From Elysia crispata (Eukaryota > Mollusca > Gastropoda > Plakobranchidae): a stretch of 64,000 nt of DNA. The stretch is from the NCBI GenBank assembly GCA_033675545.1, contig JAWDGP010005685.1, forward strand, positions 227,501 to 291,500. The letters are read 5' to 3'. The first letter of the stretch is position 1. Each line of letters starts with the position of its first letter. The translations under genes were made by a program, and so were the position numbers. The notes below the pieces were generated by a model. The model made no database searches, was not told the origin of the DNA, and saw only the letters and a list, made by a program, of their open reading frames with translations. This document shows, one piece after another, positions 27,098 to 40,660 of the stretch.

Positions 27098-30000
27098 GAA
27101 TCCATATTATTTAACTCTAATCACCAAACGAATACACCAACATTGAAAAAAATGAACGCTTTTAGATTTTTGTTTCTGTAAACAAACCAGAAGGATATCA
27201 AGTGGTGGGAGAAAAATTTCCAATAGAGATAAGATCCGTGCTTAAATCAGTTAAACTGATGGGGAAGTCAGTAGACCTGTATAGAGGCCTAGACTGTCAA
27301 ATCACTGAATCGGATAGCGTTAAGAAAACAACTGGGCCGTGAGTTCATGTTCAACTATAGTAAAGTGATTATCAAAAGGCATTTTTTCACATGTGAAAGG
27401 TAGGATTAAAATGCTAAGTAATTTTAAACAGGGGCATTATGAAGCTTAAAGTTGCTTAACTTTTAGCAAATAAGGTGTTAGCTTTAAATACATATGTTTT
27501 GAAAAATTAATAAGAAAAAAAAAACAGATTGAAAACCAATATATCGAAAATAAACTTTTTTTTTTGTTACATAATTTCTAATATTCCAATTGTCAACATA
27601 ACCTAAATGTAAATAAAATAAAAAAAAAATATTCATCTTTCCGATGTGTGCTTTTTCACCTTGTTCATTTCCATTTGTTGTTGTTGTGCACTTTAGTTTG
27701 GAAACTTAAACATTTTTACATATCTATATATTCATTTATCATTTACTTAATGCATGCACTAAAGAAGCGCCCATAATTTTGTTGCCGTAAGGCAATAGCA
27801 TAATGTAAAAAAAAAGAATTTAACTATTCATTTGCAGTAATCACGTACCGCCTCCTTTAGGTTAAAGGTTTTCTTAAGTCACATAGAGAAACATGATTTT
27901 TCTCTTTTTGAGATGAGACCTTTTTGAAACAGACTGACTGAGTTTTTCTCTTCAATAGTCTACTGCGGTATACTGCCCTGCTTTGTATTCACTTTGAGTT
28001 TCTACAACAGCAGCTATGCTCCTCCCTGACTTCTCAAATAGGTGCCGCAAGGGCATGAGTGTGGGGGAATTGCCTGATTAATTCTTCTCCCATTTAATAA
28101 GTAACGGAAACCACTGATACGACTAGATTTGAACGGATTATACCTACAAGTTTACATATACCCTCTTTCTTTCCCCTTTTGCCTTTCCCTAATATTTAAC
28201 ATTGATATTCTTTACTATTATTTCAATCTATATTCATAAAATAATATAGAATTGAAAACTCTAAATTGAATGTCTGAAGTCTAAATTTCTTTGTAAATCT
28301 TTGACTCACTTGATAAGGGAGCCTGTTGCATCAGCATTTCAATCTTGTCATGTTATATGTTTATGTCTTTCAGATAAAAAACTGACGTCTTTTGTGGTCA
28401 GAATAAACCGATCGTCAGTTCTTAAGAAAGGAACATTTGGTCTGACATTTCTAGTGACATAATTTGGTTAGTTAATTTAGTTTCATTCCAAGGCGTGGTT
28501 CTAATGCGACAGGAACATGAGTTTGTAAAACATGGTTCCTTCCAAACTCGTTGTTAATCTAAACTTATATTAAACTTTTAATCCATAGTAGCATACTGTA
28601 TTTACGGTTGCTTTGTAATTGTTTTTCTTGTTTTTTTTTTTAGGCTCTGCGAGCCTTGCAATAGGTCAAGCGACTTGAAACTTGGCCGTACCCAGCCGGT
28701 TAAATAATTTGAAATTGGAATTGATTGAACAACTCAAGGTGCGCTCTGCGTTGATTTATATGCAAATTTTTTGTTTTCGTTTTTATTTGCAAACAAAAAA
28801 AAGCAACGGCAATATTCTGTGAACCACATTGCAAAGAGAACTTTAACTGGGGTCCATCATCAGTTCCTCTCGAAAGAAGGTCAAACATTTCTATGAATTC
28901 AAAGCGGCATTTTTTGTGTTAAAATGATTAAAAAAAACATTCTCTCCATCAATAAATGCGTCTCCGTGGAAATAACGCGTGTAACCACGACTCATATTTT
29001 TTGGTTGCGCCTCAAACCACAAAACCTAAGCAAAATACACGTTCCACATCTTTATTACTGACAATATGTCCTTTCACTTTATGCCTTCTTTGTTTGACCA
29101 CCATTAGCTTTGAGTGATTCCAATCTGCTACAGTCACTCTCAGTTCGGCCAACTTTATCTAAACTTTCAGACATTCTCTAAAACGTATAGTGTCCCCCAA
29201 AATTTATGGAGAAGTTATTCTCTGACGCCATCTGCTACTAATGCACATCTCAATTTCTCACAGTTTTCCATTCTGCTGACGGTTTTCACCGTCGAATCCC
29301 CTAAGTCTTCTAGTATTAGGAGAATCTTGCCTTGCCACGGTATATTCCAGGGAAACAGCCGAAAATAGACGCTTTAGCTTTGCTTTTCAAAATCTGTAAG
29401 AACTCTTAACCACTGTCTTGCGAATTTATTGATTTCATGCAGCCTTACTCTATTTTATTGTAGATGTGCATATTTTGTACAGAAGACTCGGTCAGAAAAG
29501 TCCACGCATTAACATGTTCTGAGGTACTATATCGTAAATTAATGCTGTATTCTATATAAAAAAACTCCTGTTACTATTTCTGTAGTTTTATATCTCTTTT
29601 TGGTATTTTCCATGAAAAAATCCCACCATTTTCAGTCAAGGCAACGTGTCGCTGTCAAGGTCATTCATCTATGAGATACGTGAATTGTGCAAACGGTCTA
29701 CTCTCATACATGAACGATTCGAGCGAACGTGTTGGAAAGTAAAAAAAATGAATGATGAAGCTCTTTGCAATCCCGAGAAAGAGAGTCAGTGAATAATTAT
29801 TTATTATCATTTTTAGGTTTATGAACAAGTTGAGAACGACATTACTGATGAAGATGTTGAAGTGATAGAAGTTGCAAAAAGCTCTCTTGAAACTTAAAAA
29901 AAAATGTTAAGAGTCTAAAGACATTTCAACATAAAAAAATCTTTAAACAATTCCTGATTCAAGCGATTGAAAAAACGGGCTGTTCAAAACTTTTATATAG

Positions 30001-31030
30001 ATTACCTGTTGTTCATCTTTCGTACGGAGTACATTTTGCTTCTATTTTTTATTGGCTGGCTTGATTAACCAGTATAATGTGTACATGGAGAGAATCATTC
30101 TGTCCCTTATTGCTCTGCATTTAATGTTTAGCATAAAAAAGTCTTGGAAAATCGACATAATTATTAGGCTCTGACTAGTCTGAGATTCTCTTTACATCTT
30201 TTCTACACCATGTAAATTAGAACATTGCATTTTTTTAGGGTAGAAAAAATTGTAACGCATAAAAAAGTGACTAATACAAAAGTGACGGGTGTAATAAGGA
30301 GAAAAAAATGGATAGTAGCAAAATCATATATTTATACAATTGCTTCACTTTGTCACAGCTTTGCATATTCGGAAGAAAAAGTTATAGCTCCTAAAATAAT
30401 AAAAAATGAGGTCTAAACAAATAGTATAGTTTATGATATAGGCACGCGTTTCTTGTCAAACTTTGTAAAATAACTATTGATATGGCAAACCATACGAACA
30501 GGAAACTGAGTGTAGACAAGCTCTAGATATCTAACCAAACTCTAGTGGGAAGCGGCTAAATGGCACCTGAAACAATTTTATTTATAGCAACTACGTCACC
30601 TCCTCTTAGTGTTATTTTTTTTTCGACCATGCGTAGCTTCCGGCGCAGGAGCGGCGAATGTAAACAACTCATCAATCAGCAGACGATTTCAATCCTTGCT
30701 TTAATAGCAAAGAGAGTAGGCCGTTCCAATGTATATTTTATTTATCCACCCTTATATATTGTTTAATCCACATGAAATCAGCTTAATTATCCAATTAAGC
30801 AATGCACAGATATAGATCTCAACTCCTGTCCCCGAGATATGGATTGATACAGTTCTACATAGGTGTATACTGTAGATCTATTCTTGGTCAATGGTCTAAA
30901 TATTTGGTCGATGGAGATCTAAATCTGCCTAAATCTAGTTCTACATAACATTACAGAAAGCCGATAAGAGACTTTCTTATAGATGTGCCCGCTTCAAGCT
31001 GGAATTTTTCAAAAGCTTTCATTCACTTAC
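27098..31030. other. No gene seen apart from the short duplicate at 28.9 kb
   Basis: AT-rich spacer. Later exons of the hAT remnant could fall in 30.4-31.0 kb but none is readable. Confidence 0.45.
28930..29025 (+). repeat. Short duplicate (pairs with 5.4 kb)
   Basis: Diverged copy of 5378-5490 (aaatgcgtctccgtggaaat, aacgcgt, cctcaaacca). Confidence 0.55.
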
Positions 31031-32573
31031 TCGAGTTTTCCAGGTAGTAGGAAATATCGATGATTGCCTCTTTGAGATTGATGCGAAGGGCTGAGGTGCC
31101 TTTCTCAACTGCGATGTGGAGCAAGTGGCAGGGAAACCTTGTATATGAACAGAGGGATTTTTCTTCTGCACATGGGCAGCAACACCGTTCAATCTCCCGA
31201 GCATCACAGATGCATTGTCACAGCCAAAACTGATGCAATTGGACCATGAAACACCTCTGGAAATGAGCTCCTTGTCCAGGGCTTTAAAGATATTTTCACC
31301 CATAGATGAACCCTCATTGGTAGCGATCGTGAGGCATTCAGTAATAACTTTTGTGTCATTGTGATATCTAATGACTATGGAGTAAAGCTGCTCCGACCCC
31401 TTGTCGTTGCTGCCATCAGTTGACAGTGAAAAAGGCGTCTATTGAATTTCAGTGGTCATGGATGACTCCGCGCTGTCAGCTAGCACCTGAACAAGGCCTC
31501 TGGTTTTGGTTCGGCCAGCAGCATACTTTTTCGCTATCTGCGAATCCGGGAACATTTTTGTAAACAGATCTGACATGTGATCTGCCAATGCAAGTGGTAG
31601 ATTGTGCTCCACAATGGCATTTGCAAACAGCGCCTCTGCCCTGATAACCTAAATAGAAAAAAGGAAAATAAAAACTTGGTTCAGATCTAGATCTAAACAG
31701 GCCAAAAGTACATTCTTCATTCTGTTACAATTAATTCTTTTATATTTCTATAAAGACAAGAAATATGACTAGCCAATAGTTTAGCAACTTACAGAAAGTC
31801 CCCCTGCTTATGGTACTTAACCCACCCATACTGCTCATTAAATATTTGTAGTAGGCCTACTTCACGTCATTTTACCCAACTTTCTGCTTTAACATAGGCC
31901 TAGTTGTAGAGCAAAAAAAACTTGATTCTGAACAAAATCGATTTTATATTCACAATCAGCCTATTATAATCTTTATATGATGTATATTTGGTAAGATCCC
32001 ATGAAGGGGTTAAGTACTTAAAAGTAACTAGGCCTATAATAATGTTAACACCACTTTCCGCTATTAAGAGTAGGCCTTAAAGGGGAAAAAACAACAACAA
32101 AAAGTAGATTCCGAAGGAATTCAGTTTGGGTTTATTATCTTTATAATGAGCCCATCAAGATCGGCAAGTGACGTAAATTTAGTAAGATTCCGTGAAGAGG
32201 TTAAGTTGTAGTATAATAATACTAATTCTAGTGCTAGCTCTAGAATCTAGATCTATATCTAGTTAAAAACAACAACAACAAAAAATCTTTGACACTCACC
32301 AGTAAATCATCTTCATCACGAGACTTAACTTGTTGAAAGAAGTTTTTCAGGGTGGAGGCATTCCGGTTACATTCTGCTCGACTTTGTATTTTGGAGTGAG
32401 CACATGCCTAGAAATGTCATTCCCTCCGCCACTGGAAATTTTTATGTCACTCACACATATTGAACAGCGAGCGTAACTGTCTCCAAGCTGCGATTTTGCA
32501 ATAAATGGCCATGATTTAGACCAGTCCTCTCAGAACTTTTGGGCCACAGCGGTTTCTTAGCTGCTGGTTCCAT
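31031..32573 (-). pseudogene. hAT-like transposase gene remnant (two exons, broken)
   Basis: A BED-like zinc finger region on the minus strand (CSICVSDIKISSGGGNDISRH) is followed by ATG-proximal and hAT-type core segments: AEALFANAIVEHNLPLALADH, FSLSTDGSNDKGSEQLYSIV and CISFGCDNASVMLGRLNGV. The last two resemble the DDE-core region of hAT-derived proteins of the ZNF862 kind. Exon 1 (32300-32573) ends ctg|gtgagt and exon 2 begins at 31648 after tatttag; exon 2 ends in a strong donor (ctcga|gtaagt) at 31031. There is a frame change after the zinc finger, an in-frame TAG after MTTEIQ and another frame change after the IQGFP motif. The catalytic C-terminal half and the dimerisation domain are missing. 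It is a dead DNA transposon or a decayed domesticated copy; family assignment is from motif memory. Confidence 0.6.
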
Positions 32574-32969
32574 CTCGCTCAAGTTGATAGATCTACGAAT
32601 CTAGAGTCTAGTTCTAATTCAATCTTCCGAGAATCCCGAATTTGGAAATTGGAAACTTTGGGTGTAGATCTAGAATTATAGAATAGTCTCTAAACTACTC
32701 CTATCACACTGAGCTACAATTTCAGTTCGAATTTAAAAAATCCAAAGGTAGATCTACATTCGTAAGTCAGTAAAACTTAAATTGTCAGGGGAATCACACT
32801 GATTTTGAAGTGGAAGTAGAAAGTCGCTGATCAGATCGAATGAAAGAGAGTAAGTGATGAGTGACTGAAAGGACTGGAATCAGCGGGAAATTATTACTAT
32901 GGGGGCGGCATCAAGATACCTTTATCGATATAATTCAATGGAGACTTACTAGAGTGAGTTAAGCCGAGA

Positions 32970-32973
<4 letters not shown>

Positions 32974-33002
<29 letters not shown>
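32974..33002. repeat. TA array
   Basis: Short (TA)n upstream of the hAT remnant. Confidence 0.9.
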
Positions 33003-33004
<2 letters not shown>

Positions 33005-33239
33005 GCAACGGCTTTGGTCTTTATCGAATATTCTTTATAACTCAACCACCTCCACTTGGAGGCTATAAGATTGGCAGTTGTGATTACTACACAACTACTG
33101 TTGCTCGATTATAGTATTGAGTATTATAATATGACTCAAATAACGATAATTGGACTCGAACATACATTTTTAGTATCAGTATATCGTCCACTATAATACT
33201 TACCTATTTTTTTCCGGATATGAGAAGTGGAAAACGAAA

Positions 33240-33325
33240 TTTCATCTGAGTTGCGGGGAAAAAACGGAATTTTGCGAAGAAAAACGGAAAAACCGGAATG
33301 ATTCCGGAAAAAACGGAATGTGTGG
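33240..33325 (+). repeat. ACGGAA-rich repeat
   Basis: Five closely spaced aaaa(a)cggaa units; irregular. No coding role seen. Confidence 0.6.
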
Positions 33326-33445
33326 CAGGTCTGAAGCGTGCTATAAAGTCAGCTAAGCACACTTTGTCATGGAAGTGAGCTATTTAAAATATAAACAAAA
33401 GTGTATTTATCATTTTATACAATCAATTTTTTTGAGCCCCCCACC

Positions 33446-33478
<33 letters not shown>

Positions 33479-34256
33479 GATTTATATATCTTGAGAGGGT
33501 AGCCCTTGGGACAGCAGGATTTGAGAATTATGTCGAACCAAACCCCAATAGAGTAAAAGGCAGGCTCAGACAACTGTGCCACTCAACAAGCTTGAGATAT
33601 GAGTGTTGATCAAGACACACAATCCATTCATCTTTAACTGAACAGCAAAAGGAAAAAGGTAATAGTTGTCCAATTGTAACAATGAGTGTTCACAGATCAA
33701 CATCTTTATCGACACGAGTTAACTCTTATTTAGGGTGCGGTAGCACTTATCAACTCAATGAAGGACACAAGACACACTCAGGTTTTGCTTGTTTTATTGA
33801 ACGATTAACATTTCATCTGACTGCATCAAGATCTAGATCAGAACTGACAGCTTTCCATCTCCTCGGTGCCTCTGTGGTGAGCTCTCCTCACAATCCCAAT
33901 GTAAACATTCACCACAGGTTAGCCTTTATTACTGTCCATGATATAGTAGTCCAAACGCCACAATACTTTAATATTAAGCAAAGGATGGAACAACACTTAA
34001 ATTGCACCAAGAATAGTGGAGGCAAATTGGTTTCCAGAGAATGAAATCAGTACTTAAAGCACATCTCCATCCATACAAGAAGAAGAGCCCTGGAGTGCCA
34101 CATTTTGAGCTCCTCTTGATGTTGGAATCGCGGTCTGGACAATCATTTCAAAACAGTTACAAAAGAAACTGGAGACGAGAGAAATGTGGTTCTTTTTGAA
34201 AATGCTGCAAATTTCATAGAATTAAAAAAAATCAATCAAACAAAACAGTGTTAAGT

Positions 34257-34388
34257 AAAGTTGCTATTACAAGACAACTCATAAATAGAATATGTAAACC
34301 CCAGGGAATCTTTTTTGGCCATATGATTAGACAAGAGAAAACAGAACATCTTGTGACAACTGGAATGATCGAAGGTAAGGGGCTTTAA
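34257..34388 (+). mobile_element. LINE reverse-transcriptase C-terminal fragment
   Basis: A 43-residue frame contains RQLINRIC and then FFGHMIRQEKTEHLVTTGMIEGKG. This matches the well-known tail of animal non-LTR retrotransposon ORF2 (FGHxxRxxxxEHLVTTGKIEGKR). It stops right after GKG; no RT or endonuclease core is visible nearby. Old truncated insertion. Confidence 0.6.
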
Positions 34389-36296
34389 AAAGGCTGAAAA
34401 GTCGTGATAAAATCATAAAGTGTATATATTGTTATTTGGTTTGCATTTTTTTTTCTTATTTTTGTTTCTTTTGTTTAATAGAATAGAAAAAAAAAATCAG
34501 AAAAATTAAGACCTTTTCTCTTTCTATTTACTGCTCTATCCACAATTATGCTCTCTATCTTTGTTGGCTTTTATTTGAAATTTTATTCTTGGTGGATGCA
34601 AGTTGTATGAAAAAATACTTAAGTGACCAGTTTGGTGTATGCTTATATCAATCTCAGTTAATTTAAATAAAAGTTTACTTCATAAAATCATTTTTTAAAT
34701 AGGAGTTGTAAATTTTTCATGCTATAATCCTAGCAAATGTTTACAAAAGGCCCATTCTTTGCAATTTTTTTAAATGAAGGGGAAATATCAAATTGGATGA
34801 AAGGATTATCATTATGATTTCTAGCTTTTTATTTCTGTGTGGCATACATCTCCTCTTGTTTGAATTCTATGTCCACTGCTTGGAAAGAATCAATGTGAGC
34901 AAAATGCTTGTTTTTAGATAAAAGAGCAATATTGTCTAAAAATTTAATTTAATAAAGTATACCAATAAGTTATTTTAACTTTCATGATGCAACATAATTT
35001 CAATAAACCTTCTTTGTATAGTTTTTTATTTTTTTTTTAAATCTTTGACATGATCAGTGTTTTGGAATTTGTTAAAGAGTTGCAGTTTATTGTTTGTTTA
35101 TCAGTTCTTTCCTTTGTTCATTTTTGACTTGACAATTTTCATGAAAATTAAAACTTAACAAAGATATTGACAAGAAAATAGAACCTCTTACATTACTTTT
35201 TTTTTAATTCATTCACAAGTCTCATTCTTGAGTACATGAACTTTTAGCAGAGAGTGGCATGACTTCTTTATATTTTGTTTGTTTTTTTACATATATTTTT
35301 GTGTTTATGTAGTTTTCATAATGGTACAGTATAATTGATAGAAGGATGCAAATATTTTTGAACACATTCCCATACAATAACCCTGATGGATAGGCAGTTT
35401 TGGACTAAAGAAACATTGCATGTAGTTCTTAATGATACATTTATGAGTCTGTAGAGTACTTCCAAATAGTACAGGGTCTGATATTCATCATAATATACTT
35501 TTACAACATTTAATCCTTTAAGGAAAAAAAATTGTTCAGTAAAGAATGTTTTAACTATGAGCGCTTGAAAAAGATGTTTTTTTTCGTGTTATTTTACGTA
35601 TCAAGGACAATTTCTGGCTAGAATGAAGAATAAACATCTTATTTAAGCTTTTATCCTAAATTAAAAGATTATTGCAATGTTTTTTTTTCCCTTTAAATGT
35701 ATCCAAAATATGATTATTTTTAGAGTAAAATATCAATAACTCTGTTTAAATATTGCATAATCAATCAAAAGCAAGAACCCTGTCAATACTAGAGTGCTTA
35801 TATTAAAAATTATATGATATCTTCAACAAATGTCTATACTACAACTTTGCTTCTTTGAGTTATATAGAAATGTCTCTAACTTTCAAAATAAAGGCATGCC
35901 ATATGGGCATAAAATCATGATAGATCTAAGCTACCTGTATTTGGCAATGGGTCATATATGGAGGGTTAAAAAAAAACAGGGACATCTCCAATAAAACCAC
36001 ATCTTACCCACTGAGTAGGTCACCATGCATTTCCACTTACCGACCACAGGTTCTAAGAGCTATTACAGTGTATGGATATTATCTTCAGCCCCCAAACAAT
36101 GCTCGTGCTGAAATTAAGGTCGCTTTTTTATCTTTTTCTTTTTGCAAAAGATAGTTTCATTTCAAATTAAAAAAAAAACCCAGACTGAATTGTGCTTTTT
36201 TATCACAAAATTGTATACCCCAGTAAATTTTATACATTTTTACCTAATTACATACACTATTTTTGATTAAATTGTCTGGATTTATGATAATAGCAA
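34389..36296. other. No gene seen
   Basis: Very AT-rich spacer with no repeat or frame I can support. Confidence 0.5.
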
Positions 36297-36429
<133 letters not shown>

Positions 36430-37264
36430 TGTCATGGACGGCACATGCAAATCATCTATACATAACGATCTTATAGATTGCATGTTAACTACATAATCTG
36501 TTGAACTGAATACTTATTTGAATCCTAATCCGAAGTCGTGTCACGACTGAACACTGTTTCGTTGTTTGTTTGTTGTGAAGATAGCAGCCAATCATATACG
36601 AGCTAAGCAGAGTGAGAAGGTAGTCAATGGTCCTCATGAAAAGTTGAGACGGAAAACTTGGTCAGTGACCTATAACTCTTGAAGAAGACAGGCCGATTTA
36701 GAAAGAAGGGAGACGTCACAGAAATAGCTCTTTCGCAGCTTTGAGCTCTAAACTGTGTAGAATATTTTACTCCTATGAGATAGCATAAATCTCATTCTAA
36801 ATTAACTTCCACTCGAGAGATCTAAGAAATCATTGACGATAGATTTTAAACAGTTATGTAAAGTGCATCTTAATTTGATTTTGCTTAACGAAAGTGGAAA
36901 GCTGTAATTATTATATTCTAAGTCATCACTGAAAAAAACTGATTTCCTTTAAACTAAAATACATCAATAGTAATACAAATCACGAGTCCTGGAGACACGA
37001 ACTGTTTACCATTATACTACTGTGCTTAATTCCAGAAATATATTGTTTACTGTGTGCGAAATTATTAACTGTAAAATCTGAGAACACGATGGACTGAACT
37101 GTATCAATACCCTATGGTGATGTGACCTACTTTAGTTGGAATAATTTTTCTTTGTGTAATAAAGAAAGCACTGATATTACGGTGGACTTATGCCTCTTTA
37201 TTTTCACCATACGGTACTATCGTGACTTGTGACTTTTTTGTACTAACTACCTCACTATTGTGAC

Positions 37265-37342
<78 letters not shown>
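37265..37342. repeat. AAT array
   Basis: Pure (AAT)n. Confidence 0.95.
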
Positions 37343-37344
<2 letters not shown>

Positions 37345-38082
37345 TAGTGAAGACTTTGGTTTTGACAAAAGAAAATCTAGAAGTTGTTTCTTTTTTTTTA
37401 ATGACGTCTGTGTAAATAATGTGGAAACATTTTCATAATTATGAACTTCTACAACTTAATATCAAAATGCAAGGAGTTCAAAAAACATTTTCAATACTTT
37501 TAAAATAATTTAAATATTTCCCTAATATGTTACAAATTCTCATAACATTAGATCTTAAAAAGAATCCAAAAGAAAGTAGAATGTGTATTTAATATTTAAA
37601 TTCAGATTCAAAATTTAGATTACCGATATGACTCGAATCTAGATCTATGATTTAGATTGCGAGGAATATTGAGTTTACAATTTTTTAATGTATTAATTGT
37701 TCAATTTTTCATCTTTCTTTCCATTCTGGATCGTTTAATATAATTAAATTTCAAATCTTTCGTACAGCTTCTTCCAAGTTTGTGACCTGCATACATGTAG
37801 GTCTTTGGTTCGATAATCAGTAACAAAATTTTCCTTACTATAATATTGAGATTAAGTTGAACCAAATTCTGGTTGATTTTGTTGCCTCCTGCAATATTTT
37901 ATTACTTTTTAAACTGATTTTTTCATGTAATGTTATGTAACATTAGTGAGACTAAAGGTAACCATAGACGGTTCAATGGGGCACAGCGGACAGGTACTGT
38001 CCAGTTGACCCCGCATGATTTTATTTAACAAATGAGCTCCACAGCAGAATTTTAAAATGGAATCCCCCAAAGGACAATAAAT

Positions 38083-38516
38083 ATATATGAGAGGTGGCTT
38101 GAGATTTTCAGGCTCATGTCGGAAATAACTGTTTTGAGCCATTGGGCTTCAAACATAAAAAACTATTTTTCAAGGTTTGCCACTTTTTTGCTTCTTATGA
38201 GCTATAAACCATTTTTCTGTCTAGTCAAAAAGTGTCAAAGACGAAAAGAAACTTCAAATATGCTTTATGGTAATTTTTGTGAAGATAACTGCAAACCTGC
38301 TTAAAAACAGTCCCTAATTTAAAACAAGTTTCTCTCAGTTTCTCATTCCCCGGCCTTGTGTTCAGTTTTGGGTCGTATCTCAACCAAATACTATTATATT
38401 CTAAAAATTTCAACTGTTTATGAAGGGAATTAGCTGGGCCTTCAAAAAATATGGAAATATCAATTTGTCCAAACTAGTCATTGGGCTTGAAAATTACAGG
38501 CCACCTCACATATATG
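38083..38516. mobile_element. MITE-like element with ~35-bp inverted ends
   Basis: The left end (38083-38115, containing gaggtggcttgagattttca) and the reverse complement of the right end (38482-38516, gaggtggcctgtaattttca) match at about four of five bases. A near-repeat of attgggcttsaaa lies inside each end. No transposase frame; about 430 bp; likely a non-autonomous DNA transposon flanked by TA-rich DNA. Confidence 0.65.
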
Positions 38517-38897
38517 AACAATTCTCAAAAGGTCAAAAGTAGCCTACAAGGATGATTTCATGCACGTTTTCTTTTCAGATTTAAAAAATATTTTCTAAGA
38601 AAAATGATAATGTATTCTCCCAAGCACACGTTGAGGAGATAGCAGGTATAGTTTGGTGTACCATTAAAACCGCATAATTTAATCCGTCCAGTTTTGTATT
38701 GAATCATCATTTCGTCAATAAAAAAAGGTCACATAAAATTCTGATGCTTTTGGGCGGTTATTTTCTTCAAAGTGGCCAACTATGTATGTAAAACCCATAT
38801 ATTTTTTTCCATTTATTTCGTCATACATTTGCTTTTCACTTTAAAAAAACGAAACGCACTGAGAGCATGATTCCTTTTAATTCTATTCTTTAATATG

Positions 38898-39300
38898 TGC
38901 TTCTGGACGTTATGCTCTGTCATTGAGAGGCCTATTTTCAGCAGAGGAGGTAAGCTGTTATAAAAGCCTAGCTAGCTTGCTACATGTTTGTACAGAGAAG
39001 AGTGCTAAGAATAGAAATTCACTTCCCTACAATATACAGGGTAAATGCACCCTTAAATTTGATTGGGCCTCTGAAAACAAACTAGGTCATTTAATGTCAT
39101 ATTTTAATATCCAGAATAAACTTTGTTCCTTGTTTACTTTCACTTCCTGCTCTAAACCATTGTTGTCAAGCTTCCCGTAAAACCCTCTTTATTCTACAGC
39201 AGTCTCAAAAGTCAAAATGGACATTCATTACTATTTCTGTCATCATCGTTGTAAGATAACGTCCAGAAAAATAAGTTCCTGACCATAGCGTCCAGAAGCA
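38898..39300. mobile_element. Possible non-autonomous element with 17-bp inverted ends
   Basis: The left end tgcttctggacgttatg (38898-38914) pairs with the right end (39284-39300) with one mismatch. A second partial copy, ataacgtccaga, lies at 39256-39267. No clear target duplication and no coding frame. Confidence 0.5.
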
Positions 39301-39499
39301 TTTAAGGCCCCATATAAATCAGATTAAATGGACGCTCTTGTTTGAAGTACTTGTTTCAATAGATTTAATCATTTTATTTTTTTCATAAAATGATAAATCT
39401 AAATGAAGTAAATATGCCCATTACTACTATTTTTATGGTCTTTTAAAGTCTCATTTCAACTATTTCCTCATTTTAGGGTGGAAAAGATTTTAACTTAGT

Positions 39500-40660
39500 T
39501 TCAGGTTGATTATTATTTACATGAGAACTGATGTAGATCTATGTTCTTCACAATCTTCCTGGAGTTATAATGACAAAACATTAAGTCATTGTCATATCTG
39601 CAAGATCAACTTTATCTATGTTCACAGAGATTCGTTTGTTGAATCTTTATCAACTTTGTTAACACCCTAGACTCTAGCTCTTGATGAGGAACCAACAAAG
39701 GATGCAGTTTGAATTGAAGTCTAAAAAAGCTGCAAAATTCTGGAACAAGTTTTTCCCAACGTTACAATGACAGACAGTATATCACTATAACATCAAGAAG
39801 AGCAAAATGTCTATTTACTTGTTCACTCCTTATCAATATTCTAGATCCATTAGACGCTGCCTCATGATGAGGAATTAAAATGCAGTCAACTTACACAGAA
39901 CATTAAATAAGTTTAAAAGCCAAGCACAAAATTCTCGAACAAGTTCTTCCCTAGGTTACAATGAAAAAATTGAAATGCATTACATCATTAACTATGGGTT
40001 TTGCTATTCAATTATCACATTTTAATGACTGATATCATTCATTTCTACCCTCAAAGAAATTATGATATGATTTATTTTGCTTACAACAGAGCTAAACTCC
40101 AACCGTTTTATGTCATCAGTATCATTGAGAAAAATCAGTCTGTATTGATGAAAACCAGTATACTTTGTCCATCTTCAACTGTTCTTCAATCCTAAGTTAG
40201 GTAAATTGATCAGTACATGTCTTTAAGTTTGATGGTTATTTGCAACAATTTGTTAACTACAAGTTCTTCATAATCTTTTAGATGTTAAAATGACAAAGAA
40301 TTTTGTCACTGTAACCACCAGAAAGACAAAATGCTCATTAATTTTTAGAACCCTAATCAACACTGTAGACGTTCTAGACGGTAACTCTTGGCTAGGAATC
40401 AAATGCAGTCAGCTTAAAATTAGATGTAAATAATTTTAAAAGCTGTGAACAAAAAAATGTGGGTGAAGTTTTTCTGGATGTTACAATGACACAAATGGGA
40501 TCCATTTACTATCATAAACTATGAGTCTTTCTTTTCAACTATCATATTTTAATGTACAATGACTTTTTTTTTCACTCTGTGTATTAGGTAGGAATTTTTT
40601 GCTTCAAAGGTAGCTAAATTTGAATCTTTTTGTGTCATCAGCAACATAGGGAGATCATTC
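39500..40660 (+). repeat. Diverged ~195-bp tandem repeat
   Basis: A landmark of the form gttaYaatgac recurs at 39564, 39761, 39955, 40284 and 40480 (spacings 197, 194, 329, 196). It is followed by conserved words such as aagacaaaatg, agacg.ttctaga, atgcagtca and aactatgrgt. The copies are old. No coding role seen. Confidence 0.65.

Noticed and set aside
33682-34044. 120-residue + strand frame
   Set aside because: No motif, no signal peptide and unusual composition; likely chance or part of the decayed repeat around the LINE tail.
38923-39180. 85-residue frame
   Set aside because: It lies wholly inside the inverted-repeat element at 38898-39300 and has no recognisable domain.
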